From the NCBI RefSeq assembly GCF_014644455.1, contig NZ_BMKS01000008.1, positions 119,660 through 183,659 of the forward strand: a stretch of DNA of 64,000 nt, in the 5' to 3' direction. The position numbers and the translations under genes are program-made. Positions 26,119 through 35,104 of this stretch are shown piece after piece; within the stretch, counting starts at the first letter, position 1, and each line of letters starts with the position of its first letter. Source of the DNA: Caldovatus sediminis (GTDB lineage: Bacteria > Pseudomonadota > Alphaproteobacteria > Acetobacterales > Acetobacteraceae). The notes beneath the pieces are model-generated. The model had not been told where the DNA came from, ran no database searches, and saw only the letters and a list, made by a program, of their open reading frames with translations.

Positions 26119-27376
26119 TCTGCGCGTGGAGCGGCTGCCGGTCGCCTCGCTCGTCCCCTATGCGGCGAATGCGCGGCAGCACCCGCCCGAGCAGGTGGCG
26201 CAGCTGGCCGCCTCGATCGGCGAGTTCGGCTTCACCGTGCCGGTGCTGGTGGACGATGCGGGTGTGCTGATCGCCGGCCACGGCCGCATCCTGGCCGCCA
26301 GGGCGCTCGGCCTCGTGGAGGTCCCGGCGATCCGCCTGTCGCATCTGACCGAGGCGCAGGCGCGGGCCTATCGGCTGGCGGACAACCAGCTGGCGCTGAC
26401 CTCGACCTGGGACGAGGCGCTGCTCGCCGCCGAGCTGCGCGCGCTGCGCACGGAGGAGTTCGACCTCGGGCTGCTCGGCTTTGATGGCGCCGCGCTGGAC
26501 CGGCTGCTCGCCGAGGCGACGGCGGAGGCGCCGGCGGTGGGCGGTGGCGATCCCGACGCGCCGGCGCCGGAGCCGCCGGCGGTCCCGGTCACCCGCCCCG
26601 GTGACCTCTGGCTGATGGGGCCGCACCGGCTGCTCTGCGGCGACGCCACCAGCGCGGCCGACGTCGCCCGGCTGCTGGACGGTGCGCGGCCGCACCTGAT
26701 GATCACGGACCCGCCCTACGGCGTGAACTACGACCCCGAGTGGCGGAAGGAGGCCGGCGTCTCGGCCACGATGCGCACCGGCAAGGTGGCCAACGACGAC
26801 CGCGCCGACTGGCGCGAGGCCTGGGCGCTGTTCCCCGGCGACGTGGCCTATGTCTGGCACGCCGGCGTGCATGCGCGCACCGTGATCGAGAGCCTCGAGG
26901 CGGCCGGCTTCGTGGTGCGCAGCCAGATCGTCTGGGCGAAGTCGCGCTTCGTGCTGGGGCGCGGCGACTACCATTGGCAGCACGAGCCCTGCCTCTACGC
27001 GGTACGCAAGGGCGCGACCGGCCACTGGCAGGGCGCGCGCGACCAGGCGACGCTCTGGCCGATCAGCACGGGCGGCGACGAGGACGCGGCGACGGTGCAC
27101 GGCACGCAGAAGCCGGTCGAGTGTATGCGCCGGCCGATCGTCAACAACAGCGCGCCCGGGGACGGGGTCTACGAGCCATTCTCTGGCAGCGGCAGCACCA
27201 TCATCGCGGCGGAGACCACCGGACGCGTCTGCTTCGCGATGGAGATCGACCCGCGCTATGTCGATGTCGCGGTGCGGCGCTGGCAGGCATTCACTGGCCG
27301 TGCGGCCGTGCTGGGCGGGGAGGATCGGGTCTTCGACGACATCGCCGCCGCCCGCGGCATGCAGACGGCGGCGTGA
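26108..27376 (+). CDS. ParB-domain DNA methyltransferase fusion, copy 2
   Basis: 422 residues. The same architecture as the preceding gene: ParB-like domain (SLVPYAANARQHPPEQVAQL, LVDDAGVLIAGHGRILAAR, LTEAQARAYRLADNQL) then a beta-class methyltransferase with DPPYGVNYDPEWR (about 201) and FSGSGSTIIAAE (about 358). The DPPY form points to N6-adenine. The two are alike in the ParB half but diverged in the target-recognition part, so they probably arose by duplication and methylate different sites. It ends 20 bp from the convergent DUF3489 gene. Confidence 0.88.
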   Translation: MLPDLRVERLPVASLVPYAANARQHPPEQVAQLAASIGEFGFTVPVLVDDAGVLIAGHGRILAARALGLVEVPAIRLSHLTEAQARAYRLADNQLALTSTWDEALLAAELRALRTEEFDLGLLGFDGAALDRLLAEATAEAPAVGGGDPDAPAPEPPAVPVTRPGDLWLMGPHRLLCGDATSAADVARLLDGARPHLMITDPPYGVNYDPEWRKEAGVSATMRTGKVANDDRADWREAWALFPGDVAYVWHAGVHARTVIESLEAAGFVVRSQIVWAKSRFVLGRGDYHWQHEPCLYAVRKGATGHWQGARDQATLWPISTGGDEDAATVHGTQKPVECMRRPIVNNSAPGDGVYEPFSGSGSTIIAAETTGRVCFAMEIDPRYVDVAVRRWQAFTGRAAVLGGEDRVFDDIAAARGMQTAA

Positions 27377-27395
27377 TCCGAGTATCTGGCGCGCG

Positions 27396-28265
27396 TCAGC
27401 CCGGCAGGTGGTAGATCGTGAAGGAGCCCTTCGCGCCCTCCTTGTTCGGGCCGACCTGGCGGACCCGCTCCAGCACCTCGACCGCGATCCCCTGGCGCTT
27501 CTTCAGCCCGGCGAAGAAGCCGCGCACCGTGTGCGGCGCCCAGCCGGTGGCCTCGGCGATCTGGGCAACGGTGGCGCCCTCCGGGCGGCGGAGCATCGCC
27601 AGCACCTGCGCCTGCTTGGTGCCCTCGCGCGGCTTGCGCGGTGCGGCCGGATCGCGGGCCTCGCGGCCCGGCCTGACCAGGATCCCGCGCAGCGCCTCGA
27701 TGGCGTCGGCCAGGTGGTCGCGCTGGCTGGCCTCATCGTCCCAGGCATCCAGCACCCGCTGCGCGGCGTCGCGCAGGCTGATGCGGCGCGCCGGCGGCGT
27801 GGTCAGCGCCTCGTCCGGGAGGGCCAGGTCTTCCGCCAGGGACGCGGTCTGGGCCGTCTCGGCGTCCTCCGCGGGAGCATCCTCCGGCGCGGTGTCCTCC
27901 CCACCGAGCGGCGCCCTGTCCGCCACCGGCGCGGCAGCCTCGGCGGTGGCGCGGCGCTCGGCGTTGCGGCGCAGGATCGCGGCCTCGCTCTGCTCGTCCT
28001 CCTCTGCCGGCGTGGCCGGCTCGACGCCGATGGCGCGCAGCCCCTCGTCAGCGATCTTGAGCAGGACGCTGTCGCCGTCCACTGTCCAGAGGGCGACCGC
28101 ATCGTGGGCGGGGCGGTGCACCGCGATGACCAGGTCGTGCTTCAGCAGCGCCTTGGCGACCGCCTGCCGCGCCGCGGCCGGCAGCCGCTCGGGCGGGTAG
28201 GCCAGGCCATCGGGGCGCTGGCTCGCCTGGCTGAGGATGATGCGCTGGGTGTCGGTCAGCTTCAT
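27396..28265 (-). CDS. DUF3489 protein
   Basis: 289 residues on the minus strand. An N-terminal helix-rich region begins MKLTDTQRIILSQASQRPDG. A long acidic/alanine linker covers about residues 90-190. The C-terminal DUF3489 domain reads KPREGTKQAQVLAMLRRPEG, ATVAQIAEATGWAPHTVRGF, FAGLKKRQGIAVEV. The latter is a winged helix-turn-helix, so DNA binding is likely. It lies opposite to the phage operons, together with the small gene upstream; a regulator expressed in the lysogen is possible but not shown. Confidence 0.85.
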   Translation of the reverse strand: MKLTDTQRIILSQASQRPDGLAYPPERLPAAARQAVAKALLKHDLVIAVHRPAHDAVALWTVDGDSVLLKIADEGLRAIGVEPATPAEEDEQSEAAILRRNAERRATAEAAAPVADRAPLGGEDTAPEDAPAEDAETAQTASLAEDLALPDEALTTPPARRISLRDAAQRVLDAWDDEASQRDHLADAIEALRGILVRPGREARDPAAPRKPREGTKQAQVLAMLRRPEGATVAQIAEATGWAPHTVRGFFAGLKKRQGIAVEVLERVRQVGPNKEGAKGSFTIYHLPG

Positions 28266-28362
28266 CGTCGGGGTCTCCGGTTCGGCACCCGACCAGCCGG
28301 GTGCTACCACCCCGAGCCCCGCCGGCGCGCGCCGGTCGGGGCGGTGCGGGAGCCGCCTCGCG

Positions 28363-28599
28363 TCAGGGGGCGTACTCGCCCCGCCGGAAGTGCTGGTCCG
28401 CGATCTCCTTCAGCTTCGCGGTGGCATCCGTGAGCCAGGCGGTCTCGCCCCAGAGCACCGCCTCCGGGTCGGCCCCGAAGTGGTCCGCGCTGGCCTGCTG
28501 CAGTTCGGCGAGCAGGGCGTCGAACTCCGCCTTCTTCGCCAGGAAGGCCGCGAGGCTCCTCTCCTGGTTGCGGGCAGCGCGGGCTGCGCGGTCGGTCAT
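28363..28599 (-). CDS. Small helical hypothetical protein
   Basis: 78 residues from ATG 28599. All-helical: ARNQERSLAAFLAKKAEFDA, LLAELQQASADHFGADPEAV, TDATAKLKEIADQHF. A coiled-coil fold is likely. Not recognised. It is the first gene of a two-gene minus-strand unit with the DUF3489 gene (98 bp apart) and is divergent from the terminase operon. Confidence 0.6.
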   Translation of the reverse strand: MTDRAARAARNQERSLAAFLAKKAEFDALLAELQQASADHFGADPEAVLWGETAWLTDATAKLKEIADQHFRRGEYAP

Positions 28600-28674
28600 C
28601 GTGGTCTCCGTCCTCCGGTGCAGGGCGATCCCCTGCGCGTGACGGAGCATTCGCGCTGCGGCGGGGGCTGAGCC

Positions 28675-28691
28675 AAGCGCCATCGGCGCTT
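28675..28691. promoter_or_regulatory. Perfect hairpin in the divergent region before terS
   Basis: AAGCGCC-atc-GGCGCTT is a 7-bp perfect inverted repeat 37 bp before the terminase small subunit start and 76 bp from the leftward gene start. It could be a regulator operator or an RNA hairpin for the late operon. No U-tract follows. Confidence 0.35.
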
Positions 28692-28727
28692 CGTTGATTG
28701 CTTTCTTCGAGGGATCTCGATCACATC

Positions 28728-29318
28728 ATGATCGCCGCCGCGCAGCCGGGCCGCGTGGCCTCGCAGCGCGAGCTGGCGCGGCGGCTCGGCGTCTCCCACA
28801 CGGCGCTGCAGAAGGCGCAGCGCGCCGGCCGCATCGCGCCCGAACCGGACGGCGCCTGGGACGTCGAGAAGGTCCGCACCCGGCTGGCCGAGAGCAGCGA
28901 CCCGGCGCGCAAGACCGCCGCTATGGCCGCGCCGCCAACGGCTCCGGCAGCACCGCGTCCGATGGTGTCGCCGCACCAGCCTGTGGTGGCCCCGCCGCCC
29001 GCGCCCGATCCTCTGCCGCGCGCTGCCCAAAACACCTTCCACGACGCCCGCACCGCGAACGAGGTGCTCAAGGCGCAGGAGCGGCGGCTCCGGCTCGACG
29101 AACGCAGAGGCAGGCTGGTCGACAAGGCCCGCGCCCTGCTGCTGGTGCACCGCCTCGCCAAGGAGGAGCGCGACGCCATCCTGGCCTGGCCGGCCCGCGT
29201 CGCCGCCGAGATGGCCGCCGAGCTCGGCGTCGACGCCCACCGGCTGCAGACCATGATGGACCAGCGGCTGCGCGCGCATCTCGCCGCGCGGCACGATGTC
29301 CGGGTGCAGGTGTCGTGA
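28728..29318 (+). CDS. Terminase small subunit (Nu1-like)
   Basis: 196 residues from ATG 28728 (TTG 28698 possible). The N-terminal winged HTH reads SQRELARRLGVSHTALQKAQ. An alanine/proline linker follows, then helical regions NTFHDARTANEVLKAQERRL and ELGVDAHRLQTMMDQRLRAH for oligomerisation. Nu1-type subunits bind the packaging site (cos) and recruit the large subunit. The stop overlaps the large-subunit ATG (ATGA-type), the standard terS-terL arrangement. Confidence 0.8.
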   Translation: MIAAAQPGRVASQRELARRLGVSHTALQKAQRAGRIAPEPDGAWDVEKVRTRLAESSDPARKTAAMAAPPTAPAAPRPMVSPHQPVVAPPPAPDPLPRAAQNTFHDARTANEVLKAQERRLRLDERRGRLVDKARALLLVHRLAKEERDAILAWPARVAAEMAAELGVDAHRLQTMMDQRLRAHLAARHDVRVQVS

Positions 29319-32300
29319 TGGCGGGCGAGCATCTCTTGGAGGAGCTCGGCCGCTTCGAGGGTGACGCCGAGATCCTGCAGGCCTGGCGCGACGGCATGGC
29401 GCCGGAGCCGGCGCTGCTGGTCTCGGAGTGGGCCGACCGGCACCGCGTGCTCGGCAGCCGCGGCTCCGCCGAGCCCGGGCCGTGGCGCACCGCGCGCACG
29501 CCCTATCTGCGCGAGATCATGGACGCGCTGTCGCCGGCGCATCCGGCGCGGCGGGTGGTGTTCATGAAGGGGGCCCAGGTCGGCGGGCCGCTCGCGCTGG
29601 ACACGGCCATCCCCACGGCCGAGGGCTGGGCCACGATGGGCGCGCTCGTGGTCGGCGACACCCTGTTCGACGAAGCCGGACGCCCGTGCCGGGTCACCGG
29701 CGTGTCGCCGATCATGATCGGCCGCGACTGCTACGGCGTCACCTTCGACGACGGCACGCGCATCGTCTGCGATGGTGACCATCGCTGGCCCGTCTGGGAC
29801 TTCACGGACGCCGAACGTCCCGTCCGGCGCACCCTCCACACGCGCGACATGGTCGGGCGGACGCAGCTCGGCGGGGGCAAGCGGCGGCGCTACGCGGTCG
29901 ATTGCTGTCAGCCCGTCGAGCTGCCGGACCAGGACCTGCTGATCCATCCCTACGTCCTCGGCGTGTGGCTCGGCGACGGTTCGGCGACGATGAACCACAT
30001 CAGCGTCCACGAGGAGGACGCGGAGGTCGCCGACCATCTGCGCGCCTGCGGGGTCGATGCCATTTTCCGGCTGCCGGCGTGGCGCAAGGGGCGCTGCGGC
30101 AACATCGTCATCGATCCGACCTTCCGGCTCGTGGACGACGGCGTCACGCCCGCCCGCATCCAGCACCGCTCGCGCTTCACGATGCGGCTGCGCATGCTCG
30201 ACGTGCTGGAGAACAAGCATGTCCCGGCGGCTTACCTGCGAGCCAGCCGCGCGCAGCGGCTCGAGCTGATCCGCGGCCTGATGGACTCGGACGGCACCAT
30301 CTCGCCGGACGGCAAGCGCTGCGAGTTCAGCAACACCGACCCCGGCCTGATCGAGGGCATGGTCGAGCTGCTGCGCAGCCTCGGCTACAAGCCGACGATC
30401 TACCGGGTAGCCTCGAGGCAGAAGGTCATCAACGGCACCGATCGCGCGTGCCTCGGCTATTCGCGCGTATCCTGGACCGCCTACCGCGAGGAGCCGATGT
30501 TTCGGTTGTCTCGCAAGGTCGCGCGGATGCGTTCGGTGGAGCGCGGCCGGCCGCTCAAGAGCCGACGGCGCCGCATCGTCAGCATCGAGCCGGTCGAGAG
30601 TGTGCCCGTCCGGTGCATCGAGGTGGACTCGCCCAGCCACCTTTATCTTTGCGGCGAAGGCTGGATCCCGACGCACAACACCGAGTGCGGCAACAACTGG
30701 ATCGGCTACGTCATCCACCACGCGCCGGGGCCGATGCTGGCGGTGCAGCCCACCACGGAGCTGGCGAAGCGCTTCTCGGACCAGCGCATCGACCCGCTGG
30801 TCGAGGAGACGCCGGCGATCCGCGAGCGGGTGGCGCCGGCCCGCTCGCGCGATTCCGGCAATCGCCAGCTCTCGAAGGAGTTCCCCGGGGGGCAGCTGGT
30901 GATGACCGGCGCCAACAGCGCGGTCGGCCTCCGCTCCATGTCGGCGCGGTTCCTGTTCCTCGACGAGATCGACGCCTATCCCGGCGACGTCGAGGGCGAA
31001 GGGGATCCGATCGCGCTGGCCGAGGCGCGGGCGCGCACCTTCGGCTGGCGGCGCAAGATGCTGCTGGTCTCGACGCCCACCATTGCCGGCCTGTCGCGCA
31101 TCGAGCGCGAGTACCTGGCCACCGACCAGCGCCGCTACTTCGTGCCCTGCCCGCACTGCGGGGCGATGCAGTGGCTGCGCTTCGAGCGGCTGGTCTGGAA
31201 CGAGGGGGCGCCCGACACTGCGCGCTATCTCTGCGAGGCCTGCGACGCCCCGATCGGTGAGCAGCACAAGGCGACGATGCTGGCGGCCGGCGAGTGGCGG
31301 GCCACCGCCACGGCGACGGACCCGCACGCGATCGGCTTCCACATCTCGGCGCTCTACTCGCCGCCGGGCTGGATGCCGTGGTCGGAGATCGCCCGGCTCT
31401 GGCTCGCCGCGCAGGGCGACGACCGCGCGATCAAGACCTTCCGCAACACCGTGCTCGGGGAGACCTGGCAGGAGGCCGGCGAGGCGCCGGACTGGCGGCG
31501 GCTCTACGACCGCCGGGAGCACTGGCCGGTGGGGAGCGTCCCCGCCGACGGGCTGCTGCTGACCGCCGGCGTGGACGTGCAGCGCGACCGGCTCGAGGCC
31601 AGCATCTGGGCCTGGGGGCAGGACCGGCAGTCCTGGCTGGTGGAGCACCGGGTGCTGGCGGGGAACCCGTTCGAGGCGGCGGTCTGGGACGAGTTGCGGC
31701 AGCTGCTGGGCGAGACCTGGCGGCATGCCAGCGGGCACCGCCTCCCCATTGCCATGGCGGCGATCGACAGCGGCGACGGCATGACCACCGCGGAGGTCTA
31801 CGCCTTCGTGCGCCGCGCCGGGTCGGGCCGGGCCATCGCGGTCAAGGGCCAGGACGGGCTGCGCGCCGCGGTCGGCCAGCCGGCGGCGACGGAGGTGCGG
31901 CGGCAGGGGCGCAAGCTCGGCGGGCTCAAGGTCTGGCCGGTCGGCTCGTCCTTCCTCAAGGCGGAGACCTATGGCTGGCTGAAGCTCGACCGGCCGACGG
32001 AGGAGAGCGGCGAGCCGTTCCCGCCGGGCTACGTGCATCTGCCGGTGCACGCCGCGGGCGAGGAGTTCTGCCGCCAGCTCACGGCCGAGCAGCTGGTGGC
32101 GCGCGCCGGCCGCAACGGCTTCCGCCGCCTCGAGTGGGTCAAGACCAGGGAGCGCAACGAAGCCCTGGACTGCCGGGTCTACGCCCGCGCCGCCGCGGCG
32201 GCGCTCGGCATGGACGGCTGGGGCGAGGGCCGCTGGGCGCGGCTGGCGGACGCGCTGTCGCTGCCGGCGGCGGAGCCGACGCCACCCACGACGCCGGATG

Positions 32301-32368
32301 CGCCGGCGCCTGTCGCCACCCGACCCCGCGGCTGGCTGCCATCGCACGGCAATCGCTGGCTGCGCTGA
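29318..32368 (+). CDS. Terminase large subunit (GpA family) interrupted by an intein
   Basis: 1016-residue precursor, 652 residues after removal of a 364-residue intein, which is normal for lambda GpA-type TerL. Exteins: N-part residues 1-90 ending VVFMKGAQVGG; C-part starts TECGNNWIGYVI. The splice point lies in the Walker A region (GAQVGG/TECG). Later motifs are Walker B FLFLDEIDAYPGD (about 545), the zinc-like CPHCGAM, and the RNase H-type nuclease part with VDVQRDRLEASIWAWG and AIDSGDGMTT. It cuts and pumps phage DNA into the prohead. Without splicing the ATPase would be broken, so packaging depends on the intein. Confidence 0.93.
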   Translation: MAGEHLLEELGRFEGDAEILQAWRDGMAPEPALLVSEWADRHRVLGSRGSAEPGPWRTARTPYLREIMDALSPAHPARRVVFMKGAQVGGPLALDTAIPTAEGWATMGALVVGDTLFDEAGRPCRVTGVSPIMIGRDCYGVTFDDGTRIVCDGDHRWPVWDFTDAERPVRRTLHTRDMVGRTQLGGGKRRRYAVDCCQPVELPDQDLLIHPYVLGVWLGDGSATMNHISVHEEDAEVADHLRACGVDAIFRLPAWRKGRCGNIVIDPTFRLVDDGVTPARIQHRSRFTMRLRMLDVLENKHVPAAYLRASRAQRLELIRGLMDSDGTISPDGKRCEFSNTDPGLIEGMVELLRSLGYKPTIYRVASRQKVINGTDRACLGYSRVSWTAYREEPMFRLSRKVARMRSVERGRPLKSRRRRIVSIEPVESVPVRCIEVDSPSHLYLCGEGWIPTHNTECGNNWIGYVIHHAPGPMLAVQPTTELAKRFSDQRIDPLVEETPAIRERVAPARSRDSGNRQLSKEFPGGQLVMTGANSAVGLRSMSARFLFLDEIDAYPGDVEGEGDPIALAEARARTFGWRRKMLLVSTPTIAGLSRIEREYLATDQRRYFVPCPHCGAMQWLRFERLVWNEGAPDTARYLCEACDAPIGEQHKATMLAAGEWRATATATDPHAIGFHISALYSPPGWMPWSEIARLWLAAQGDDRAIKTFRNTVLGETWQEAGEAPDWRRLYDRREHWPVGSVPADGLLLTAGVDVQRDRLEASIWAWGQDRQSWLVEHRVLAGNPFEAAVWDELRQLLGETWRHASGHRLPIAMAAIDSGDGMTTAEVYAFVRRAGSGRAIAVKGQDGLRAAVGQPAATEVRRQGRKLGGLKVWPVGSSFLKAETYGWLKLDRPTEESGEPFPPGYVHLPVHAAGEEFCRQLTAEQLVARAGRNGFRRLEWVKTRERNEALDCRVYARAAAAALGMDGWGEGRWARLADALSLPAAEPTPPTTPDAPAPVATRPRGWLPSHGNRWLR
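29588..30679 (+). other. Class 3-type intein with LAGLIDADG endonuclease in TerL
   Basis: 364 codons, residues 91-454 of the precursor. It opens with PLALDTAIPTAEGW (block A, but with Pro instead of Cys/Ser at position 1) and ends LYLCGEGWIPTHN before Thr+1. Block B is DGDHRWPVW with a Trp at intein position 67. Block F is VPVRCIEVDSPSHLYL with Cys at position 343. Trp-B, Cys-F and Thr+1 are the WCT signature of class 3 inteins, which start splicing from the block F cysteine and need no nucleophile at residue 1. The middle has two LAGLIDADG motifs, VLGVWLGDGSA (about precursor 213) and LIRGLMDSDGT (about 317), so homing activity is plausible. Confidence 0.9.
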
Positions 32369-32382
32369 TCCTGGAGCTAGAC

Positions 32383-32736
32383 ATGACCGCGATCGTGCCC
32401 GTGCGCACCAGCATCGCCGCCGGCCAGGCGCTGAGCGGCCCTGTCGCCAGCGTCGGCTACGGCGTCTGCCTGCTGCTGCTCCCCGCCGCCTGGACCGACG
32501 CCCCGCTGACCCTGCAGGGCGCGATGGACGAGGGCGAGCCCGCCGCCTGGGCGGACCTCCACGACCACCTCGGCAACGAGGTGGTGCTGACCGTCGCCGC
32601 CGGCCGCGCGCTCACCCTGCCGCCCACCCTGCTGCTCGGCTGGCGCTGGTTGCGGCTGCGCTCCGGCCTCGCCGCTGCGCCGGTGAACCAGGTGGCGGAG
32701 CGCCTTCTCACCCTCGGCATCCGGCCGCTCGCATGA
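32383..32736 (+). CDS. Hypothetical phage structural protein
   Basis: 117 residues. MTAIVPVRTSIAAGQALSGP, VGYGVCLLLLPAAWTDAPLT, LTLPPTLLLGWRWLRLRSGL: mostly beta-strand-like with few charges. No recognised family. It lies between terL and the next structural gene, with a 4-bp overlap (ATGA), in the head operon. Confidence 0.55.
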   Translation: MTAIVPVRTSIAAGQALSGPVASVGYGVCLLLLPAAWTDAPLTLQGAMDEGEPAAWADLHDHLGNEVVLTVAAGRALTLPPTLLLGWRWLRLRSGLAAAPVNQVAERLLTLGIRPLA

Positions 32737-33341
32737 CCGCGCTGTTCCAGCACCACCTGCCGCCCAGCCCGGCGATGCTGCCCTACGTCTCGGGCCGGTT
32801 CTACGCCTCGCAGCACGCGCGCGCGGTGGGCGGGGCGGTCGCGATGACGGCGAACCGGCTGTACTGCGTGCCCTACGTGCTGGCGCGGCCCGGGCTGTTC
32901 TCGGCCACGGCTGTCAGTGTGACGACGGGCGCGGCCGGACTCCTGCGTATGGCGCTCGCGGCGGACAATGGTGCCGGGCGGCCGGGCGCGCTGATCGAGG
33001 AGCCGCTGGCGGACGCCGACACCACCTCCGCCGGCAGCGCGCTCTGCCCCTTCGCGCAGCCGCGCTGGATCCCGGCCGGGATCTGGTGGCTGCTGCTGTG
33101 CTTCTCGGGCGCGCCCTCGGTGCGCGGCACCAGCACCCAGGCCTTCAGCGGAGGGAACACCCTGCTGCTCGGCTCCGCCGCGGCGGACGGCGGCGCCGGC
33201 GGCGGCACGACGGGGAGCGAGAACGGGTTCTTCGCGCCGCTGACGCACCAGGCCGGCGTGCCGATCATGCCGAACCCGCCGAGCGGGCTGTCCTATCTGG
33301 TCAACGCGGCGGCGCCGCTGCCGACGCTCCGGGCCGCGTGA
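32733..33341 (+). CDS. Hypothetical phage head-region protein
   Basis: 202 residues. YVSGRFYASQHARAVGGAVA, LYCVPYVLARPGLFSATAVS, GGNTLLLGSAAADGGAGGGT. Beta-rich and glycine-rich; resembles small decoration or fibre-like domains (jelly-roll) but I cannot name a family. It sits before the gpW-like connector gene, whose start overlaps its stop by one base (TGATG). Confidence 0.55.
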   Translation: MTALFQHHLPPSPAMLPYVSGRFYASQHARAVGGAVAMTANRLYCVPYVLARPGLFSATAVSVTTGAAGLLRMALAADNGAGRPGALIEEPLADADTTSAGSALCPFAQPRWIPAGIWWLLLCFSGAPSVRGTSTQAFSGGNTLLLGSAAADGGAGGGTTGSENGFFAPLTHQAGVPIMPNPPSGLSYLVNAAAPLPTLRAA

Positions 33342-33577
33342 TGGATCCCGCCGTCCTGGCCTGGGCGCTGGCGCAGCCGGCGGGCAGCCGTGCGGCCACC
33401 CTCGCGGCCGCCTACACCGGCGGCACGACGCGCGTCACCTTCGACGGGCGCACGGTCGAGTACCGCAGCCTCGACGAACTCGGGCGGGCGCTCGCGGCGC
33501 TGCATGGGGCGGAGAACAGCGCCGCGCGGCGGCCCTCGGTCACGCTCGCCAGCTTCGCGCGCGGGGGTGGCGCGTGA
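33341..33577 (+). CDS. Head-to-tail joining protein, gpW-like
   Basis: 78 residues. Two helices and a short beta-hairpin as in lambda gpW: LAWALAQPAGSRAATLAAAY, TRVTFDGRTVEYRSLDELGR, ALAALHGAENSAARR. The RVTFDGRTVEYRSL segment is the typical gpW hairpin. gpW lies between portal and connector in siphoviruses and, as in lambda, its gene immediately precedes the portal gene (4-bp overlap). Confidence 0.75.
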   Translation: MDPAVLAWALAQPAGSRAATLAAAYTGGTTRVTFDGRTVEYRSLDELGRALAALHGAENSAARRPSVTLASFARGGGA

Positions 33578-35055
33578 TCGAGCGGATGATCCGAGCCTGG
33601 CGGGCCTTCCGCGGCTATGCCGCCGCGCAGGACCACCGTGCCTCGACCTGGGCGCCCTCCGGCGGCAGCGCCAATGCCGAGGTCGGCATGGCCGCCGCCA
33701 CGGTGGCGCGTCGGGCCCGCGACGCGGTCCGCAACGACCCCTACGCCAGCCGCATCGTCGATCTCTGGACTGGCAACGCGGTCGGCGCCGGCATCACCAC
33801 CCGCTGGCCGGATGACGCGCATGGCCGCGCCTGGCAGCGCTGGGCGGAGAGCGCCGCCTGCGACGCCGAGGGGCGGCTCGACCTCTACGGCCTGCAGGCG
33901 CTGGCCATGCGGGCGGTGGTCGAGAGCGGGGAATGCTTCGTCCGCTTCCTGCCGGCGCCGCCGTCGTCGGCCAATCCCATCGGCCTGCGCCTGCAGGTGC
34001 TGGAGGCGGACCACCTCGACACCGCCCGCAACGGCATGGTGGAGGGCGCGCCGACCATCCAGGGGATCGCCCTTGGCGAGGCGGGCGAGCCGATCGGCTA
34101 CTGGCTGTTCCCGACCCATCCGGGCGCCTGGATGCTGCCCGGCGCCGGCATGGCGAGCGTGCGCATCCCGGCGGGCGACGTGCTGCACGTCTACCGCAAG
34201 CGCCGCCCCGGCCAGCTGCGCGACGTCTCCTGGCTGGCGCCGGTGCTGACCCGGCTGCGCGACCTCGGCGACTACGAGGCCGCCCTGCTGATGAAGGCCA
34301 AGATCGAGGCCTGCCTCGCCGCAGTGGTCACCGAGGAGGGCGAGGAGGCGCTGACCGGCGCCGCCGCCGGGCTGCTGCGCGACGCCCAGGGCCGCGCGGT
34401 CGAGAGCTTCGAGCCCGGCATGATCCTCTACCGCCGCGGCATGGGATCGGTGGAAGTGGTGAACCCCTCGGGGGGCGGGTCGCACGCGGCCTTCGCCCGC
34501 AGGGCGTTGGAGGCGGCGGCGGTGGGCGCCGGCCTGACCTACGATCAGGTCTCCGGTGACCTGACGCAGGCGAACTACTCCTCTCTGCGTGCCGGCAAGA
34601 TCGAATTCCGCCGGCTCTGCGAGCAGGTGCAGTACGGCATGCTGATCCCGATGCTGGTGCGCTCGATCGCCGAGCGCTTCCACCGGCAGGGCGCGCTGCT
34701 CGGGCTCTGGGGCGCGGAGATGCCGGACGGCGTCAGCCACGTCCCGCCGGCGCACGAGATGATCGACCCGCTCAAGGACACCACTGCCCTGATCGCCCAG
34801 GTCAGGGCCGGCTTCGTGCCGCAGCCCGAGGCGGCCGGCGCCTTCGGCTACGACTTCCGGGCCGCGGTGGAGATGATCCGCGAGGCCAACGCGCTGCTCG
34901 ACGAGGCCGGCCTCGCGCTCGACACCGACCCGCGCCGGGTCGCGAAGTCCGGCGCGGCGCAGGACGCCGCCCAGATGGCCGCGGTCGAGATCGCCGCCAC
35001 CGGCGCGGCTGCGCCACCGCGCGTGCCGACCGAACCTGCGTCGGGCCAGGGCTGA
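33574..35055 (+). CDS. Phage portal protein (lambda GpB family)
   Basis: 493 residues from GTG 33574 (ATG 33586 also possible). Visible family features: ATVARRARDAVRNDPYASRI, WTGNAVGAGITTRWPD, VLEADHLDTARNGMVEG, DVLHVYRKRRPGQLRDVSWL and FEPGMILYRRGMGSVEVVNP. The portal dodecamer forms the DNA entry vertex and interacts with the terminase. C-terminal tail is alanine-rich. It precedes the protease-capsid fusion gene by 50 bp. Confidence 0.93.
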   Translation: MIERMIRAWRAFRGYAAAQDHRASTWAPSGGSANAEVGMAAATVARRARDAVRNDPYASRIVDLWTGNAVGAGITTRWPDDAHGRAWQRWAESAACDAEGRLDLYGLQALAMRAVVESGECFVRFLPAPPSSANPIGLRLQVLEADHLDTARNGMVEGAPTIQGIALGEAGEPIGYWLFPTHPGAWMLPGAGMASVRIPAGDVLHVYRKRRPGQLRDVSWLAPVLTRLRDLGDYEAALLMKAKIEACLAAVVTEEGEEALTGAAAGLLRDAQGRAVESFEPGMILYRRGMGSVEVVNPSGGGSHAAFARRALEAAAVGAGLTYDQVSGDLTQANYSSLRAGKIEFRRLCEQVQYGMLIPMLVRSIAERFHRQGALLGLWGAEMPDGVSHVPPAHEMIDPLKDTTALIAQVRAGFVPQPEAAGAFGYDFRAAVEMIREANALLDEAGLALDTDPRRVAKSGAAQDAAQMAAVEIAATGAAAPPRVPTEPASGQG

Positions 35056-35104
35056 GCGCGCCCTATCCACAGATCATCCCGGCCTTTTCCCCAGGGATAT
35101 CCAC

